Shown here: piece after piece, positions 12,298 through 23,987 of the stretch
Layout: every line of letters begins with the position of its first letter
How positions within the stretch are numbered: the stretch's first letter is position 1
Assembly: GCA_023213395.1 (NCBI GenBank)
Contig: CM041465.1
Span: 252,223,741-252,287,740, forward strand
Direction of reading: 5' to 3'
Length of the DNA stretch: 64,000 nucleotides
DNA from: Cycas panzhihuaensis
Taxonomy: Eukaryota; Cycadophyta
Notes under the pieces: model-generated
Seen by the model: the letters and a program-made list of their open reading frames with translations, nothing else
The model's database searches: none
What the model was told of the DNA's origin: nothing
Position numbers and translations under genes: made by a program

Positions 12298-13160
12298 GAA
12301 AGATGAAAGAAGTTGTGAAAGATAAAAGGTAAAAGTTGCTTTAAAAGACAACCTATAACTCATTGGAAGGTTACCCTAGTGTTCTTGAGACTAAATCATA
12401 TGGCCTTATAAGTAAATGTTTCCCACAAGGCTATGAAAGAGCTCTTGTGGTGATATTCGATTGTGATAAGAATCAAGTTGTACTTTGAAAACCCATCCAT
12501 AAGGGACAAGACCTCGGCGATAGTTTGATCGATGACCTAGTCAATGGAAGGAAAGGGAGGTTGCCTTTGTAAAAATCAATGCGGATGCATATCATTCCTA
12601 TTCTTTATGAGGATGGGGATGATATTAGCTACCCATTATGGATCATCAATTAGAGTGATAAAATTCACATTTAATTGTTTCATAACCGTACTTCAAGACT
12701 ATCCACAACTTGGCTATAATAGGTCACTACTTTTTGTCGCATTGCCACGACATCTTTCTTGGAGACAATGTTATTCATGATAATATCATGGTTGATTCTT
12801 TTCATGTCAAACTAGTGCCATGCAAACATGTCAAAATGTTTTTGAAGAGATTAGTGTAAGCATTGATCTCTTTAGGAGTGGTTTCAACGCCATTTTGGTA
12901 ATCATAGTATTTGACATTAGATCTAATATTATACTTATAGTTTCTCCCAGAGGATAGGGTTCTCTTCCTCAAAGTGTTTAAGAGATGAAGGAAGTGCTTG
13001 TTCCATAGACATAATTGTTGCATCACATTGTAGTGTCTAAATACCTCCTCTAGGATTGAGAACCTTTTCAAATCCTAGTTTATGGTGGCTAGGAGGAAGG
13101 TTGAACTTGCCAACCATGTGCTCCTGTGTGGCCTCGTCATTTTAAAATAATCCATTCCTT
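11790..13160 (-). repeat. Repeat unit B, copy B2
   Basis: Direct copy of 6,034-7,408. At its right end B2 runs on without a break into further minus-strand gypsy coding sequence (ATQEHMVGKFNLPPS at about 13,080-13,140 and upstream). B1 instead ends at A2. B2 therefore looks like the copy still in its original setting. Confidence 0.75.
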
Positions 13161-13200
13161 GGCCTAAAAGCCTAATCATATGGATGAGTTTGATTTTAGG
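12300..13200 (-). pseudogene. Ty3/gypsy RT N-terminal half (Tat/Athila-type), broken
   Basis: Minus strand, reading downward. KNDEATQEHMVGKFNLPPS precedes LGFEKVLNPRG (13,060-13,160). A linker follows, open at 12,802-13,071, and then RT with CIDF, LPFPSID, MDGFSKYN (about 12,480-12,510), TFQ and FIFHNFFH (about 12,300-12,330). The peptide KNDEA.(Q/L)EH.VG is shared with the larger minus-strand element at 34,195-34,240, so both are probably Tat-lineage. Frameshifts and stops are frequent. The catalytic YVDD region is absent, because the frame is cut off near 12,300 by the LTR-like sequence of the opposing element. Confidence 0.75.
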
Positions 13201-15250
13201 TTTATCACGCGGTACTTCTATTGAGCAATAAGCACTCTAACCCTAACTTCCTCTAGGATAAAGAAAGTGTCCATCCCAAAGGACATAGAGTCTAGTCCTA
13301 TTTTGATTACTTTGTGGCCTTTGAAACAAGAGGGATGATGTTAGATCTACTTGAGGAGGCATTGGTTAGTTGAAGAATCCTCATAACTACATCTATGTAA
13401 CTTTTGTGAAGGAACTATAGCACAATGGAGTGTGGAAGCCACTTCTCCCATTTGTACTAACCATGGTCTTCAAGGAGAAGGTTGTAACCAATGTCTTGGC
13501 TTGTTATTGCTACTTAAGTGTTTACAATTTTTCCTTCTAAGGAGACAAAATTGTGGTTCTCCCAAAGGGTAATTTTTGTGTTATGCCATATTTTTGATAA
13601 ACCCAAGTGGTTAGTTGGAATTCCATTAACTAACTATAATAGGTATGATATTGATTGTAGTCCTAGAGTTAAATATGCATTTATTAACTCTTATATCTCC
13701 ATTTATGAAACTAATGTAGAATGGGAATTTTGTATTTCTCTCCTCTTCGGACTAGGAAGAGTGGAGGGGTTGAAGATGATCAAAGGCATAGAAGGGGTAT
13801 AGAGTGGTGCAACTAGAACCTCTAGGCAAATCTCCATATGGTTAGAAGATATCTTCATGATATCAAGTGGGGGCATGCTTGATGTGACTGATTATAACTC
13901 ATCTAAGATGGAATAAGGCCTACCGTTGGTAAGTTGCAGCAAAGGGCCCATAAAGGCAACTAATGTGTGTGGTAGGAAGAGACTTAAGAAGGATCATTAA
14001 TGGCCTCTCCTCATGTGTGGTTTACTCTATACTAGCCTCTTTGGCTTTGGCTTAAGATTAAGTCGTGACAAGAATTCCATTTTCATCAATTGCACTACAT
14101 GTGTGGAAAATTTTAACACCCATAACCTTAGATTTTTGTTTAGATTTAAGGGATGTGTTACCAATAGCTAGGCATTTCTGACAAGGCTAGTGAGATTTCC
14201 CCCCACTAGAAGGTGGGTATTCCTTGATGACAATACATGAAATATCCTTAGCTTTGGTCACTTTAGCTATATGAGCATTAGAATCCTAGCATTATTATGT
14301 CTAATTAAGCGGTGCAAGTGTTGTCTCCTTTTGGAAAAGAGGCGTGCAGTGTGAATTGATATTACTTAGTGTTACTAGATCCAAAAGGATGGTGCAACCA
14401 TTATCCCTTGTTAGGTAGTGATGAGGGTGGAACAAGGTGTTCATCCGCTCTTTCATGCATGATGATATTGATCACCTTTCCTTCATCCTTATTAGGGGAT
14501 TTTGAGCCAGATGGGAAAGTATCATGAGTTTAGGATTTTAGCTTAGCTTCCTACATCTGAGTATCACTGGATTTACCATCACTTGATTGTGATGTCTCAC
14601 TTTCTAAGGAAGGTCTCTCAAGCATATTCTTCTAAACTTTGTCCTTACCTTGTCCCATTTTCTTACTGTGATTAGGGAAATGATCCTTATAGATTGGTTG
14701 GATTTAGAGCTAAGCTTATAATGTCAGGCCTGATATTGGTCTAGGGCATGATAATCCTTAGTATTATGATAGTTTAGTGATACATGTACCACATGGAAGA
14801 GATTTAAGGAAATGGTTATCATTTTACTTTGGATGATCCTTCTTTGACTACTGAGTGAGCATTATGGTCTTTCTCCCTTGTGATTACTTTCCACCCTTTT
14901 ATGGCGGCTCACTATTTTTGGTCAACTCTAGCTTATTGAGTGTTGCTAGTGTCGTCTAGGTATTACATAGCCAAAGGTGAGAGAGTCTCATAGTTTATCT
15001 GATGGCCAAGTCCATTGGGTTCTTGAATTTAGAAGTGTTTCCTTTTTGGCATGTAGGGTTCAAAGGTTAGCGATCCTATATTGTATATTATGGGCACAGT
15101 ATAACTAAGCACTTACAGATTGCTTCCTCATAAGAGATAGGCTCGAACTTGAGGACCTCATAGTGCACCTCAAGTGAGGGCATTCGTGAAGAGGTTATAT
15201 AGTTAGTGACTAATAAAGTGTCATGCAACCATGGAATTTGAATCCAAGTC
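13200..15250 (-). pseudogene. Decayed gag-protease region of the same gypsy element
   Basis: This lies between the gag core (15,390-15,650) and the RT (12,300-13,200) on the minus strand, where the gag tail and protease are expected. The translation is broken everywhere and I could not place a zinc knuckle or a DTG/DSG protease motif. The assignment rests on position, on continuity with both neighbours and on a few gag-like segments (for example SYEEAICK near 15,120). A 94-codon plus-strand frame at 13,518-13,802 has no recognisable motif. Confidence 0.4.
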
Positions 15251-15379
15251 ACCTTGTAAACATGGAGTTGGACTCATTTTTTCTTTTCATAAGAGCAAAC
15301 AAGGCTCTTTATAGAGTATGGTAGGGCTTAGCCATGCGAAAATATTTGATAAAATGGTCCATCGAATTGTTGAAATTTA

Positions 15380-15660
15380 TGGGCATGCTATTTAAAGTAT
15401 ACAAAACCATTTCAAGGCTTCTTTATTAAGGGATCTAAGGAAGATTTCAAGATTACGACTACAAAGTACATGTATTAAACACAAGTCAAGGCATATACAT
15501 CGATGTGAGAAGCTAAGTTCAAATCCAAGTCCATCATCATACTCGAGGAGTTTTGACATGGGTTGTAGCGGCCCAACCATGGCTACCTCATACATGAGGG
15601 GAATCCTCATATAGTTAGCATAGGATTTCCACAAAGTAGTAAGCATTTTAATCCATCCCT
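15380..15660 (-). pseudogene. Ty3/gypsy gag core (retrotransposon gag domain)
   Basis: An open frame of 84 codons on the minus strand ends in the pattern LR.LFxRSL.xEALKWF, here FLRSLNKEALKWFCIL at about 15,395-15,445. This matches the capsid core signature LF.RSL.G.A.KWF. Gag builds the virus-like particle in which the element is copied. It sits at the correct (5') side of the RT at 12,300-13,200 for a minus-strand element. The upstream start and the 5' LTR are not identifiable. Confidence 0.6.
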
Positions 15661-16259
15661 GTTATTTATGAAGAGGTGTTCTAAGATGAATGGGATTTGT
15701 TATTCATTGCTAGAGTAGGTACTTAATTATTGGTACAAATGACAAGCGTTTGGGAAAGAGCAAGTCCATACCAAATTGCTAAGGTTGATAACAAGTATTA
15801 AGTCAATTTTAAGTGTAAGGAATTATGGCGAGTGGTGATGACATAAGATGCGGTGCAAGATGAGCATCGAAGTTGTTGATGCAATAATTACAACGTGTTG
15901 TGAGTAAGGCTAACATAGCTAGTGACCTATGGAAGGAGTATGATTGTGGGTATATGAAGTGCCCTTGTACCCAAATACTCAAGCTAACGTTGGCCACGCT
16001 AAGATGGTGTTTGAGGAACTTCTGTGAGTGGTGTAAAAGGTGCATGCTCATGTGTGTGCACTATGGATGTTGAACTTTGGAATGCCATCGAAGTGAGATG
16101 CCTTTGTGTTAACTTGCGAGGAGAATGTAGGGGAGTCATGTATTCCGGATCAAGAAGGAGAACTATCCTTAATACTAACCAAATATTCAATTTCAAATGG
16201 GATGGTAGGGAATAACTATCAATAGCTTGTGCACTAGATCAAAATGCACCTTATTAATT
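15661..16259. other. Region upstream of gag; LTR or leader not resolved
   Basis: Overlapping short frames on both strands (for example minus 15,809-16,051 and plus 16,024-16,215) show no family motif. By position this could be the leader or 5' LTR of the minus-strand gypsy remnant, but I found no primer binding site. Confidence 0.35.
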
Positions 16260-16700
16260 GAAGCCCCTTGCATGGAGCTCAATTTTATACTACTAACTCT
16301 ATAAGATGGAAGTATGACTTACGCATACATTAAGTTCTATATTGTGTTTAAGAGAGAACCTCAAATAATATTGATTTTGTAATAATGATATAGCTAATCA
16401 ATATCAAGAAAATAAACACGTGTTGGGCGAAATTGGTTACGCTTAAGTTGATATGTTTAATAATAAATTTAAAAAATTTGAAGGAAAAGATAAAGAGCGC
16501 GTAATATTGAATTGGAATTCAAATACATTGTGATTTGATTTAAACCGGGGCGTGGTTCATTATTGCTTTTCTTTGCTTTTTTGTTTTTGTTTTGACGGGA
16601 GGAGTGCTTTTTAAACAACGTTATTACATTTAGTATTATTTAATGGGGCCGAGTTGTGCAGAGGCCTCTGCTATTGAACAGCTAACAACTGGGGGCGTGG
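16260..16700. other. AT-rich flank of the single-copy-looking region
   Basis: No open frame of note. The sequence changes at about 16,550 from AT-rich to a more balanced composition with several CpG sites. It may be promoter sequence for the next feature, but no clear TATA box stands out. Confidence 0.3.
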
Positions 16701-16707
16701 GCCGTGT

Positions 16708-17199
16708 TTGAAATGCGAATATGGCGAGTGTCCATTCTATTTGGGATTTTGTGTGTCTGGAACCATCTCCATTGTAGGCGGCAGGGCAGCTTCGTTGCAA
16801 ATCTCGGCACTCTTCAGCGTCTGGACTTGTGATCCGATTCCATTGTCACTGCTTCTGTTTTATTATGTAATCTCTCAATTCCACCCCACCCCTGTACAGA
16901 TTCATATCCATTTCTGCTATGGTTCCATTCCTGCCTCTCCTCACAACGATCTCGTCCACTCTCACCTCACGGAAAGCATTACCATCTCTGTTCTGCAACG
17001 ATCGATGGGCGGATTATTAGAATTAAAAGTCGTTCTCGTCTCCAAATTAGTGACAGACGGCTGGTGGAGGTGCAAGCCCTTTGGTCTGCAAATTGGTGAA
17101 ATTTGCGGAGAACTTCAAAAAGCCTTTAAATCTACAGCAATGAGACTTTTACCAGGTGCGAGGGTGTCCCTCTCTCTTCGCTTCTTATGCTTTGATTGA
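16708..17199 (+). CDS. Hypothetical 163-codon open frame in a less decayed region
   Basis: This is the longest gap-free open frame in the window, in DNA that is richer in G+C and CpG than its surroundings. Its product matches no family I know. The N-terminal part is hydrophobic and Cys-rich, and the C-terminal part is IGEICGELQKAFKSTAMRLL. A second frame opening at the ATG at 16,919 gives a 33-residue peptide rich in Ser, Thr, Leu and Arg (MVPFLPLLTTISS...), like an organelle targeting sequence. Two splice-donor-like sites follow, GGAG/GTGCAAG near 17,070 and CAG/GTGCGAG near 17,156. It could therefore be a first exon or a captured gene fragment. No acceptor or second exon was recognised. Coding status is uncertain. 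Confidence 0.3.
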   Translation: MKCEYGECPFYLGFCVSGTISIVGGRAASLQISALFSVWTCDPIPLSLLLFYYVISQFHPTPVQIHIHFCYGSIPASPHNDLVHSHLTESITISVLQRSMGGLLELKVVLVSKLVTDGWWRCKPFGLQIGEICGELQKAFKSTAMRLLPGARVSLSLRFLCFD

Positions 17200-17520
17200 A
17201 AGGTTTGATGCATGTCAATAAAATGATCCATATAGATTATTTGATTTATCGACTTCTATTTTGTATGTGGAGATGCGATGGCCTATTCCCAGTCGTCGGT
17301 GATTTGGAGCGATTTGCTCTTTCGTCAGGTCCATATAAATTTTTCAACGTTTATTGGCAATTAAGCGGTTTTCCATTAATTTGGCAGCAGTCTGCTATTG
17401 ATAGTGCGTTTATGCAATTTTTCTCAAAGTCTGTCCGCCATTACGTGATTCTCTCCACTAATTTGCAACGGTCTACCGTTCATATGTTATATTTATGCAA
17501 TTAATTACATATAGACCTCC
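17200..17520 (+). other. Continuation of the less decayed region
   Basis: A 102-codon plus-strand open frame at 17,196-17,504 overlaps the end of the preceding one by four bases. Its product (MKGLMHVNKM...) is not recognised. If the preceding frame is a first exon, this would be intron. Confidence 0.25.
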
Positions 17521-19060
17521 GCTCCTATATATCCTAATAAATTTGATATCCATTTAGTTCAACTGTATGTGTGATGATACGGATTTGCATTGTGTAGCTG
17601 CTCTGCGCCCATCTCATTCCATGTGTTTATAATCCCACAAAGCCAACTCCAAGAGAGCTTGGTCCCATCTTTCTTTAGGTGGGTAGTGCTCTTAACGCCA
17701 AAATAATTTGATCTCCTTTGTATTTTTATTGTATTTGAATCGCAATGCGCCTACTTAATGTTGTGTGATCCCTGACACATAGGAGTCATAACAACCCCTT
17801 CTTACCATTAAGAACTTCAAAAATTGGATAATTATTTTTTACTGTTGTTGTTTTAATTTTTATTAAATTATTAATAATTTATAATAATAGATTGCTCATT
17901 TCTCTTCCTTAAACGATCCATCATTTACTTTAGATAGGCAAAAATTGGTTGATCATAATAGCCACAATTTTAGGAATTGAATTGGATTCAAATACTACTT
18001 TTAATTCTATAAACTTAACATATGTATTTGTTATTGTGTAGGTAAGATTGAAGTGGAGATTGGATAAAAACATTACGAGAATCATTTAATGCGATTGGAG
18101 CAAGGTTTTAAGTGAATTAAAGGAGATTATAATACATTTGTTTATTTATTTAGTAGACATTTTGGAGTTAGACACTCTGAGTAGCTCTTCTCTTATTTTT
18201 ATAAATGTATTGGTATAATATTATGTTTATTTAGGGAGGAGGGTGAGGAGGGGTTTGAATTTCTGTCTCAAGGAGAAATGTTTCTATTATGAAAATTAGC
18301 GCCCTACCAACTCCATTTATTTCATTCATATGTAAATATATTAATAAATTTTTTTTTTTCGGGAGGTTTCAAATTCCTTCCTTAGGGACTCAAGGATAAT
18401 TTATAATTTAGCATTCCTTTGGGACTTTTGAGGGTGTGTGTCTTGTTGATTGTTTTTGTGTGTTGGTCGATCATATTTGCACAATGTTTCTTTTCTTTTC
18501 TTTTTTATGAATACATTACTTCACATTCATCCCTGCACAATTTATTTTATTTAATCTTGTTGATGAGTTGAGATCTACATAATTTCTAAAAAATTAGCAT
18601 CTCATACAAAAAATTATGCTTTAAAAGTTTGAAAACATTTTAGATTTACTCTTTCTTGTTTAATAGCATCTATGTCAAAATATTCTTGATGACTCATAAA
18701 ATAATAGCATTTCAAATAATATAATATAACATTTCATTGCATTACAATTTTTATTTCCTATGTATACAACCCATTATATCGAATATTATATTATAATGCA
18801 ACACTTTAATAATAATTAAATTCAAAATTACATTTTATTTAGCAATAAAAATGTCCTTCTTTACTCCATTATTTTATTTTGATGTTCTTTATTTTCTTTA
18901 CTTAGATCTTACTTAGCATAATTCAAAATTTGTTGCTTTTATAATTATAAATATTTGTATTATTTGTTTTATTTCAATTTCATGTATTTACTATAACACA
19001 ACGTGATGGTTTATTTTTGCATTTATGTAATAAATTTTTAATATGTCATATTTATTTAGT
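17521..19060. other. AT-rich intergenic stretch; nothing recognised
   Basis: Very AT-rich sequence with T-runs (for example about 18,350-18,359) and no supported gene, RNA or element boundary. Confidence 0.5.
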
Positions 19061-19089
19061 ATGTGCCAACTAATATATGTCTAGCTTTC

Positions 19090-20004
19090 CATATAGCATG
19101 TATCTTTTCATTCATATATATATATAGACACATACACACACACATGTATATATATACGAGATGCATATACTATATATTTATATTTATATCTATAATTTTA
19201 TACATACACATCTGTCTGTATATATATACATATGTAATGCATACTAATATATTTATATATTTATATCTATACTATAATTATATTTATATATTTATCATTA
19301 TATTTATGTTGATATTTATTCTTATACTTATGTTATCTAGTACTTCATACTTATACCTTATTTGTACCTTATATATTTTATCTTAATATTTCTATTCATA
19401 ATTATTCTTATATATTTATATTTAAGCTTATTTATAATAAATATGAAATAATTTATATAATAATATCTCTCTCTCTCTCTCTATGTATATATATATGTAC
19501 TCACATATATATCGTATTTGTGTGTGTAATGCAATGTATTGATATTTATGTAAGAAACATGAGCAGGAGACACACATAAATCACTATATATTATGAATAT
19601 ATACATATACATAAATATAGAAACACACATATAAATATATAAACACACGTATACTCATATTTATATTTATATTTATTGTTATACTTTATAGTTATACTTT
19701 ATGTTGATATTTATACTTATATTTATAATTAATATAAAATAATTTCTATCATATTATCACAGATAGATAATCTCTCTTTATATACACACACACACACACA
19801 CACATATCTATACATACACACGCATATACATACATATCTAAATATACATGCATAATTAATTTTATGTTAATACTTATTTATATTTATGTTTATTATTATA
19901 CATTACATTTATACTTTATATATTATGTTAATATTTATAATTATAATTATTCTTACATTTATATTTATACTTATAATAAATATAAATTAATTTATATCAT
20001 ATTA

Positions 20005-20038
<34 letters not shown>

Positions 20039-20083
20039 CATAAACACACATACACACATACATATATATATACAATTTTACAT

Positions 20084-20122
<39 letters not shown>

Positions 20123-20174
20123 AACATATACACATAGCATAAATGCATATATATGTCGATACACTAAATATATA
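19090..20174. repeat. Compound microsatellite block (TA)n, (CA)n, (CT)n
   Basis: Runs of TA, CA/CACA and CT alternate with AT-rich units such as TTATATTTATA. CT-run plus TA-run modules recur at about 19,467, 19,770 and 20,005, followed by similar ATACTTATGTTAATATTTAT stretches, which suggests an imperfect 240-300 bp higher-order repeat. The 107-codon frame at 19,063-19,386 (almost only Tyr, Ile, Leu) is a by-product. The block runs straight into the assembly gap. Confidence 0.9.
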
Positions 20175-20674
20175 NNNNNNNNNNNNNNNNNNNNNNNNNN
20201 NNNNNNNNNNNNNNNNNNNNNNNNNNNNNNNNNNNNNNNNNNNNNNNNNNNNNNNNNNNNNNNNNNNNNNNNNNNNNNNNNNNNNNNNNNNNNNNNNNNN
20301 NNNNNNNNNNNNNNNNNNNNNNNNNNNNNNNNNNNNNNNNNNNNNNNNNNNNNNNNNNNNNNNNNNNNNNNNNNNNNNNNNNNNNNNNNNNNNNNNNNNN
20401 NNNNNNNNNNNNNNNNNNNNNNNNNNNNNNNNNNNNNNNNNNNNNNNNNNNNNNNNNNNNNNNNNNNNNNNNNNNNNNNNNNNNNNNNNNNNNNNNNNNN
20501 NNNNNNNNNNNNNNNNNNNNNNNNNNNNNNNNNNNNNNNNNNNNNNNNNNNNNNNNNNNNNNNNNNNNNNNNNNNNNNNNNNNNNNNNNNNNNNNNNNNN
20601 NNNNNNNNNNNNNNNNNNNNNNNNNNNNNNNNNNNNNNNNNNNNNNNNNNNNNNNNNNNNNNNNNNNNNNNNNN
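20175..20674. other. Assembly gap, exactly 500 N
   Basis: 500 unknown bases, a round number typical of a placeholder between joined contigs, so the real length is unknown. Long open frames reported across it on either strand are artefacts of translating N. Confidence 0.98.
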
Positions 20675-21742
20675 TACTTTTATGTGATCTATTAAACAAA
20701 TGTAATAGATTCTAACTAAAAGCAAAAAAGGAGAAAGGGGTGGATGGAGAGAGACGATGTGTACCTAGGAAGTGTAGTGGTTGATGAAGAACCTCACTTG
20801 TATACGCAATGGATGCCTCTCACACTATAGTTGGTATGTAACCAAAGGTTGGTATGTGAAAACAGAGGCTTCCTTACCTTCCACGTGACAGCCTAAAGAC
20901 AAAGCGGAGTGGGAAAAGCAAAAAGAAACGAGTAAATGTACCAAGAAACAAAGCAAGCATAAGAGAAAAGAAGGGTGAAGACTTACTAGGAGTCATACAT
21001 TCTTCCCTCTCTCTGAACGTTACTTCAGACTTGGATCCATAAGTGAGTCTTTCCTTTCAAGAAGAAGTTTGCAAGATACTATATAGGTAAACCTATATGA
21101 TATGAATGCCAAAATTTTATATTTTAAGTTAATGTGTTGGCTACTCCTAAAAATAATTCTACTTTCCTTAAGGTAAACCACGATGTACCAAGTAAGAAGG
21201 AAAGGGTAGCCTCATGATGGAAAAACCCTCATGCAAAAGGCTCTCACGTAACCTCAAAATATAGCAAAGTGAAGGTTATGCAAATGAGTCTATGAGCAGC
21301 AAATAAGCGTAAGGGGATGAATGATGTGGGATATAAGAGATGCTTAGATAACATAAAATCATTTATGGAGCAGGTGAATCACCATGCAAGCCTCATCAAG
21401 GTCCAAATAGATGATGGACAAGGTTAGGGGGCATAGAGAAGGTCCAAAAGAATGGTGTGTGCAAGCACAGGAATTAGCACGGCAAGGGCATGTATCTTGA
21501 TATCCGGTGAGCTTAGATTCCACCCACTCTAGTTAACTCAAGGAAAGCATGGGTGCAAGAGAGGAAGGAAGGAAGGGTTTGCCCTTGGGAGTAGGTCTAA
21601 CTAGGATGGATCCCACCTTACTCCCTTCACCCAATCCTTGTCAGCCCTCTCTTAAAGATTTCTTGAAGAAAACCAGTAGAGAAATGGGAAGGAAATCAAG
21701 GTATACAAAGCTAAACATAAGGAAAAGTAATCCTTTCTATAG
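20675..21742 (-). repeat. Probable lower part of the 3' LTR of the giant Tat/Ogre-like element
   Basis: The stretch is non-coding. It shares GTGTACCTAGGAA at about 20,759 with 46,931, and TAAACCACGATGT at about 21,175 with 46,978. Both are in the same order and orientation, within the probable 5' LTR of that element. It is continuous with 28,401 onward once the inserted gypsy element (21,748-28,395) and one CCAAA are removed. Its lower end lies in or beyond the assembly gap. Confidence 0.45.
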
Positions 21743-21747
21743 CCAAA

Positions 21748-22797
21748 TGATCTAGGAGGATCTACCATATGTTTACAGGATGCGGAAAATGCTAGGCATT
21801 TGCATAACTAAAAGAGATATGGCCAAATGGTATCAAAATTCTATGAAATTTTGTTTAAAGGGATAAGACACATCCAACTAGATGTGTACAAAAGGTGGGG
21901 TTCAGAAAATATCATTTGATTAGAGTTCAAGCCTTGTCTTTGCATAAAAATTAATCCCACAGCTAGCAGAAAAAAATAGAAAATATATATTATAATTATA
22001 TGAATAGAAACATGACCAAATAATATCCAAATGAGCTAAAATTTTGAGGAAGCGGAGGATACATGTGTTCCTATATGTGTACCAAATTTGAGTTGAATTA
22101 GAGTCCGTTAAGGTTAGTTACAAGCCACAACTTTTAAGAATTGCATGAAGGCCACTTGGACAGCAGAAAAACAACAAATACATATTATTATTAAATGAAT
22201 AAAAATGTATCCAAATGACATCCAAATGAGATAAAAATTTTAGGAAAATTTGAGGGGACATGCGTTCCTATCGTGTACCAAATTTGAGCTAAATTGGGTA
22301 TGTTAATATTGTTACAAGCTACAACATTTTAAGAATTGTATGAAGGCCACTTGGACAACATGCATTAGGGTGGTTAGTGGTTATACTTGCATGATTGCCA
22401 CTTGTTAAACATGCAATTCAGGTTTCTTTCTATAAATTGAGCCCTTCTGAGGTTGGAGAGGTGGTTCTTGGAGATGTGACTTGGGAAGCATCCTTGGAGA
22501 AGCATTTGGAGGGTTTGAAGGTCCCACTTATGGTATAATTGTAACATTTATTCCTTGTAATTTTACCATTCTTTTGCTAGTTGATTCTCCACCATTAAAT
22601 GAAGATTTTCATGGTTTAATAAAAGTATTACTCTCATACTTTTTGGATCAATATCAAGAATAATTTATTTGGTGTAAATTTTCCTTTCATGGGCTCATTA
22701 TTGTTTGATGTTATTGAGTTTTCTACACTAACTCCGGGATCTCAAGGAGGAAAGGTTGATAATTGATTTCTTCACCAACTAAGCTCTTTTGGGATCA
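21748..22797 (+). repeat. 5' LTR of the gypsy element
   Basis: About 1,050 bp, TG...CA. It aligns along its whole length with 27,348-28,395. The two short ORFs inside it (for example 22,481-22,663) are incidental. Confidence 0.93.
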
Positions 22798-22802
22798 TAT
22801 TT

Positions 22803-22815
22803 TGGCATCGTAGCC
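22803..22815 (+). other. Primer binding site, initiator tRNA-Met type
   Basis: TGGCATCGTAGCC, starting 6 bases after the LTR end, matches the common plant element primer site TGGTATCAGAGCC at 10 of 13 positions. Host tRNA would prime minus-strand DNA synthesis here. Confidence 0.75.
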
Positions 22816-22887
22816 TCACGATCTTTGTTGTAGGGACTTGAATGGTACAAAACAAGGAAGGATACAAGAGAAGGTGAAGACTTTCTT

Positions 22888-23987
22888 GTGTTGCAATCAC
22901 CAAGAAGACAAAGAAAGAATCCAAGCACCATGGGTGAAAAGAAGATGGAGAAATTAGATTTGAAAGGCTTGAGAAAAAGCGTCGAAGCCTTGATGCAAAT
23001 GATGACCCACCTACCTCTAGTCAAAGGAAAAGGCAAAGAGAAGGAATTTGAAGGAGGATCACATATGACCACGACCATGAAGAGGAAGAGGAGGAGACCT
23101 TAAAGCACTCTTTTGAAGAAAGCAAGGGTACTTCATCTCATCAACCCTTCAAGGTGGAGGCAAGTTGGATATTCCAACTTATGATGGAGAGGTAAATGCT
23201 GAAAAGTTGGACCATTGGTTGGATCAACTTGAAACCTACTTCACAATCTATGCTTATAGTAATGCCCAAAGCTTTAGGTTGCTAGGCTCAAGTTGTGTAA
23301 ACATGCATTGACATGGTGGAATGCATATTTAAAGACTCATGATGTATCTTCTTTTTCATGGAGGGATTTTAAGAAAATAATAAAGAAGCAATTCTACCCC
23401 ATAGGTCATGAGGAAGACCAATGGGTCACTTGGCAATATTCGCCAAGGGAGAGGTGTAAGTGTCCAAGACTATACTTCTTTATTTTTTAGGCATGGCATC
23501 TTACTTGGTATTAATGGATGAACATGTCACTCTTATGAAATTCATTGGAGGATTACATGAATACATAAGGAAGGAACTAAGGCTTTTAAGGTTCAATCCA
23601 TTGGAGAAGCAAGTAGGATGGCTATGGCAATAGAAAGTAAAAGTAAGAAATCTACACTCATGTCTAAAGATTCTACTTTTACTTCTAATAAGTATGAAAA
23701 GAATCTAAATGGCACTCATCAAAAGGCAAGAAGAAAGAACTAATTTTGTTAAAAGTTCTAACTATTGTGAGCATTGTGATATTAGTGGTCATATTACAAA
23801 GTGTTGGAAGTTGCATCTAACTAAAGAAGCATATCGAGGATATGGAATTAAGAAAGAAGGAAAAGGGAAAGCACTACTTTACGAGGTGGAGATTCAAAGT
23901 GAAGGAGAAGAAGAGAAGGTCACTCTACTTACAAATTATGAAGATGATGCTACAAGGGAGGAACTATTTCACTTGAGCTTCAAGTGA
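22888..23987 (+). pseudogene. Gypsy gag (capsid and zinc knuckle), broken
   Basis: An open frame begins at 22,888 with an in-frame ATG at 22,930 (MGEKKMEKLDLKGL). After frame changes the capsid core follows: LDIPTYDGEVNAEKLDHWL at about 23,168-23,225, then ALTWWNAYL and FKKIIKKQFYP at 23,305-23,400. A nucleic-acid-binding zinc knuckle, CEHCDISGHITKC (C-X2-C-X4-H-X3-C, one residue shorter than usual in the last spacing), lies at 23,766-23,804 in the open frame 23,709-23,987. Gag forms the particle and binds element RNA. At least three stops or frameshifts separate the segments. Confidence 0.85.

Noticed and set aside
19063-19386. 107-codon open frame
   Set aside because: Composed almost only of Tyr, Ile, Leu and His from TA/CA microsatellites.
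20022-20725. Three long open frames (190-225 codons) across 20,022-20,725
   Set aside because: They exist only because runs of N were translated; the real flanks are low-complexity Tyr/Ile sequence.
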